A DNA stretch of 15,203 nucleotides from Bacilli bacterium (GTDB lineage Bacteria; Bacillota_I; Bacilli_A; RF39; UBA660), in assembly GCA_017461465.1 (NCBI GenBank), contig JAFTYN010000075.1:1-15203 (forward strand). The letters run 5' to 3'. Under the pieces are notes generated by a model, which ran no database searches, was not told the DNA's origin, and was given only the letters and a program-made list of their open reading frames with translations. Shown piece after piece: positions 13,204 to 15,203 of the stretch. Every line of letters begins with the position of its first letter. Within the stretch, counting starts at the first letter, position 1. The translations under genes and the position numbers were made by a program.

Positions 13204-13821
13204 ATGGAAAATTTAACTAGAAGACAAGAAGAAATACTTACATATGTTAAAGAATATATAGTTTCACACGGTTATCCACCTACAGTAAGAGAAATTGGTA
13301 AAGACTTAGGTGTATCTTCCCCTGCTACTATTCATACACATTTAAATAAATTAGTTGAAAAAGGTTTTATAAAGAAAGATAGTTCTAAAAATAGAGCGAT
13401 TGAATTACTGGTTGAAAATGAATTTGATAAGAAAGAAGAAGATGTAATTGATGTGCCACTACTTGGTAAAATTACAGCTGGTTCACCTATTGAAGCAATA
13501 GAAATGCCAGATGAATATTTTTCTTTACCAGCATATTTAGTTCCTAATAATAAGGATGTATTTACTTTAAAAGTTAGTGGTACTAGTATGATTAATGTTG
13601 GTATACTTGATGACGATATAGTTATTGTTCAAAGACAAAATACAGCTAGAAATGGTGAAATAGTAGTTGCTATGACTGATGAAAATGAAGTTACTTTAAA
13701 AACATTCTATAAAGAAAAAGGATATTTTAGATTACAACCAGAAAACGATACTATGGAACCTATTATTTTAGATAATGTAACAATACTTGGTAAAGCTATA
13801 GGTTTATATAGGAAATTTTAA
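13204..13821 (+). CDS. lexA: LexA repressor, SOS master regulator
   Basis: A 205-residue protein, normal LexA length. The winged-helix DNA-binding domain (1-70) has TRRQEEILTYV (5-15), GYPPTVREIGKDLGVSS (23-39) and ATIHTHLNKLVEKGFI (41-56). The self-cleavage site is A92-G93 in ITAGSP. The S24-type peptidase pair is S128 (SGTSMIN) and K166 (TLKTF). After DNA damage, RecA filaments trigger self-cleavage and derepress genes carrying SOS boxes. Two such boxes lie in the divergent region upstream, one over its own -35 and one over the promoter of the 45-codon gene. It starts at ATG 13204 after AAAGGAGG. A bidirectional terminator separates it from the convergent pilin-like gene. Confidence 0.98.
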   Translation: MENLTRRQEEILTYVKEYIVSHGYPPTVREIGKDLGVSSPATIHTHLNKLVEKGFIKKDSSKNRAIELLVENEFDKKEEDVIDVPLLGKITAGSPIEAIEMPDEYFSLPAYLVPNNKDVFTLKVSGTSMINVGILDDDIVIVQRQNTARNGEIVVAMTDENEVTLKTFYKEKGYFRLQPENDTMEPIILDNVTILGKAIGLYRKF

Positions 13822-13828
13822 TAATTAA

Positions 13829-13866
13829 AAAACTCTAATGATTAATTCATTAGAGTTTTATTTTTT
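13829..13866. terminator. Bidirectional terminator between lexA and the glycine-rich prepilin gene
   Basis: A perfect 13-bp stem (13829-13841 with 13847-13859), loop of five bases. It has a T-tract after the plus-strand arm (13861-13866) and an A-tract before it (from 13827) that serves the minus strand. It fills the convergent gap of the two genes. Confidence 0.85.
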
Positions 13867-15145
13867 AATTACTAACCCAAGTTATTTTTGCGTAACCGTT
13901 TCCTGAATGGCCTGTCACTTCTGTACCATCTGGATCAAAGAATGGCGTAGTACCATCAATTGTTTCAGCATTTGTTAAATAGTATGAACTATTAAGTAAC
14001 CAATTATTAGCATCTGTTGGATTTCCAGTTTGCCATGCAGAAAAATTATCTGCTGTATAAATCCAACCTGAGCCTCCGCCGCCGCCGCTACCATTTGAAC
14101 GTCCTGCTCCGCCGCCATACCAACCTGAGCCTCCGCCGCCGCTGCTACTACCGCTACTACTATATGCACCAAATCCAAAACCACCTATTACATCACCGTG
14201 GTTTTCTCCTGCTTCTATGTTAGAAGCACCACCACCTAAACTTTGGGAAGAACCTGCTATAGAGATACAATTACCACCTATAAATCCTCCGCCTGCGCCG
14301 CCTTGTGTTTGATAACCACTTTCGGACCAACTTCCTGATCCGCCGCCGCCACCTGCTACTATTACACGAGCATAAAGTGAATCAGTATTAACTCTTATAT
14401 CAGAAGCTCCACCGCCTGAGCCCATATAACCAGAATTATTACTACCGGTATAGCCATCACCACCGCCATTAAAGCCACCAGAGATAACAGAAGTACCAGT
14501 ACCAGTAGCTCCCTGGCCTCCTACATAAACATATATATTACTGGAATTTGATAGGGTTATTACTCCTTCAGAATAACCACCAGCTCCACCATTATTATCA
14601 CGGCCTGAACCACCTTGAGCTCCCCACACCTCAAGCTTCCATTTACCTGCTGGTAAAGTTACTTCTTGAACACTTCCTGTATATTCAAATACATATAAAG
14701 TTTGGGATGGAGTTTCTGGTGTTTCTGGTGTTACAGGAGTTTCAGGTTCAATAGGCTCTGCATCACCTGATAATGGTGGTTCTTCGCCATCACAATATAC
14801 TGCATAACTAAGTGTATAGTCACTTTCCATATATATTCTTATATTTACTTCTTCTATTGAACATGAAGAAGGATTTTTTATACTTTTATCTAAATATCCT
14901 GCTTCTATTATTTTAGCACCTTTTAAAACTATATATTTGCCTGGACTATCTAATGTATAATTTTCTAAGTTTGTTTCTACATAGACTTGTGCTGCTCTTG
15001 ATACATTATCTTTATATACTTCCATTTCTTTTACACTTGCACTTTTAATTGAACCTGTTAAAGCCCCAAATACTAAAAGTGATATTATTGAAAATAATGT
15101 TATTACTGCTATTAACTCTATTAATGTAAATCCTTTTTTATTCAT
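13865..15145 (-). CDS. Prepilin-type N-terminus fused to an ALK/LTK-type glycine-rich domain (putative pilus adhesin)
   Basis: A 426-residue protein in three parts. Residues 1-120 are a prepilin module: leader MNKKG, FTLIE after the predicted cut at G5, Glu at +5 (E10), a hydrophobic helix at 6-30, and a small head with C95 and C118. Residues 121-149 are a Pro/Thr/Glu linker with repeated PET/PVT units. Residues 150-426 begin with FEYTGSVQEVTLPAGKWKLEVWGAQGG (153-179) and carry many GGGG and GGGGSGW runs, matching the glycine-rich domain of bacterial surface proteins and of animal ALK/LTK receptors as I know it. It may be a tip adhesin or large minor pilin displaying this domain. The ribosome site is modest (AGGG). 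The glycine-rich part has far more GCC/GGC codons than its neighbours. No other pilus genes adjoin it here. Confidence 0.85.
   Translation of the reverse strand: MNKKGFTLIELIAVITLFSIISLLVFGALTGSIKSASVKEMEVYKDNVSRAAQVYVETNLENYTLDSPGKYIVLKGAKIIEAGYLDKSIKNPSSCSIEEVNIRIYMESDYTLSYAVYCDGEEPPLSGDAEPIEPETPVTPETPETPSQTLYVFEYTGSVQEVTLPAGKWKLEVWGAQGGSGRDNNGGAGGYSEGVITLSNSSNIYVYVGGQGATGTGTSVISGGFNGGGDGYTGSNNSGYMGSGGGASDIRVNTDSLYARVIVAGGGGGSGSWSESGYQTQGGAGGGFIGGNCISIAGSSQSLGGGASNIEAGENHGDVIGGFGFGAYSSSGSSSGGGGSGWYGGGAGRSNGSGGGGGSGWIYTADNFSAWQTGNPTDANNWLLNSSYYLTNAETIDGTTPFFDPDGTEVTGHSGNGYAKITWVSN
14063..14142 (-). repeat. Repeated GC-rich glycine-coding unit
   Basis: A 23-base sequence occurs exactly at 14063-14085 and at 14120-14142 (57 bases apart), coding for SGGGGSGW-like units on the minus strand. 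Runs of GCC in the plus strand also occur around 14106-14116 and 14341-14350. It is an internal coding repeat that could change length by slippage or recombination. Confidence 0.7.
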
Positions 15146-15175
15146 ATCAACACATCCCTATTTTATCTATATACA

Positions 15176-15203
15176 ATTATACATTTTTTATTTATTATTT
15201 TCA
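15176..15203 (-). promoter_or_regulatory. Probable promoter of the glycine-rich prepilin gene (cut by window edge)
   Basis: Minus strand TATAAT (15181-15176). Seventeen bases upstream, the last window bases read TGAAA, which would complete TTGAAA if the next base outside is A on the plus strand. About 30 bases separate the -10 from ATG 15145. Confidence 0.45.

Noticed and set aside
14063..14142. Direct repeats considered as a CRISPR or tandem array
   Set aside because: Only two exact copies exist, they are in frame, and they code for glycine units of a continuous protein.
13975..14754. Frames on both strands within the glycine-rich tract (13975-14184, 14017-14223, 14548-14754)
   Set aside because: Repetitive GC-rich codons leave alternative frames open by composition. 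None has a ribosome site.

Overview
The window is a low-GC, standard-code Firmicutes-type (Bacilli-like) chromosome segment. Genes are tightly packed, Shine-Dalgarno sites are strong (GGAGG or AGGTG types), and promoters are sigma-A-like, often with a TGn extended -10. Trp is encoded by TGG wherever I checked (MBOAT and DUF421 genes), and one gene ends in TGA, so a Mycoplasma-type code is unlikely. Neighbour sets familiar from Bacillus subtilis survive: lexA / SOS gene / tkt / yneF on one side, and tgt with YrzE-like and DUF421 (YrbG-like) genes on the other. I cannot name the species. An uncultured gut-type Bacilli lineage such as RF39 or an Erysipelotrichales relative would fit, but that is inference.

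Layout. 1-1437 (-): the first 479 codons of an RNase J-family protein that has lost nearly all metal ligands. 1511-5980 (-): a probable cell-surface operon. In transcription order it holds a membrane-anchored protein with two glucosaminidase-like repeats, a DUF4358 lipoprotein, an AlgI-like MBOAT acyltransferase, a DHHW/SGNH-like partner and a small type IV prepilin-like protein, and it ends at a strong terminator. 6033-7804: a DUF421 protein (-), then a YrzE-like membrane protein (+) and a small atypical protein kinase (+). 7801-12865 (-): tgt, a Gre-family factor, yneF, an unrecognised 309-residue protein and transketolase. Most of these have their own promoter and terminator.

12921-13866: an SOS module. 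lexA (+) is divergent from an unlisted 45-codon gene (-, 12934-13071) for a single-span membrane peptide. That gene has a near-consensus promoter whose 17-bp spacer contains a perfect LexA box, plus its own terminator. It sits where B. subtilis carries yneA, the SOS cell-division inhibitor, but shows no LysM domain. This is the strongest candidate for something undescribed. 13865-15145 (-): a prepilin N-terminus joined through a Pro/Thr/Glu linker to a long glycine-rich domain of the ALK/LTK type.

Themes. Two prepilin-like proteins flank the window and one is linked to an acyltransferase pair, suggesting a decorated surface-appendage system (inference). Promoters are repeatedly built into the terminator of the upstream gene, and two convergent gene pairs share a bidirectional terminator. 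No rRNA, tRNA, CRISPR array, insertion sequence or riboswitch was recognised. No gene-free stretch exceeds 300 bases.
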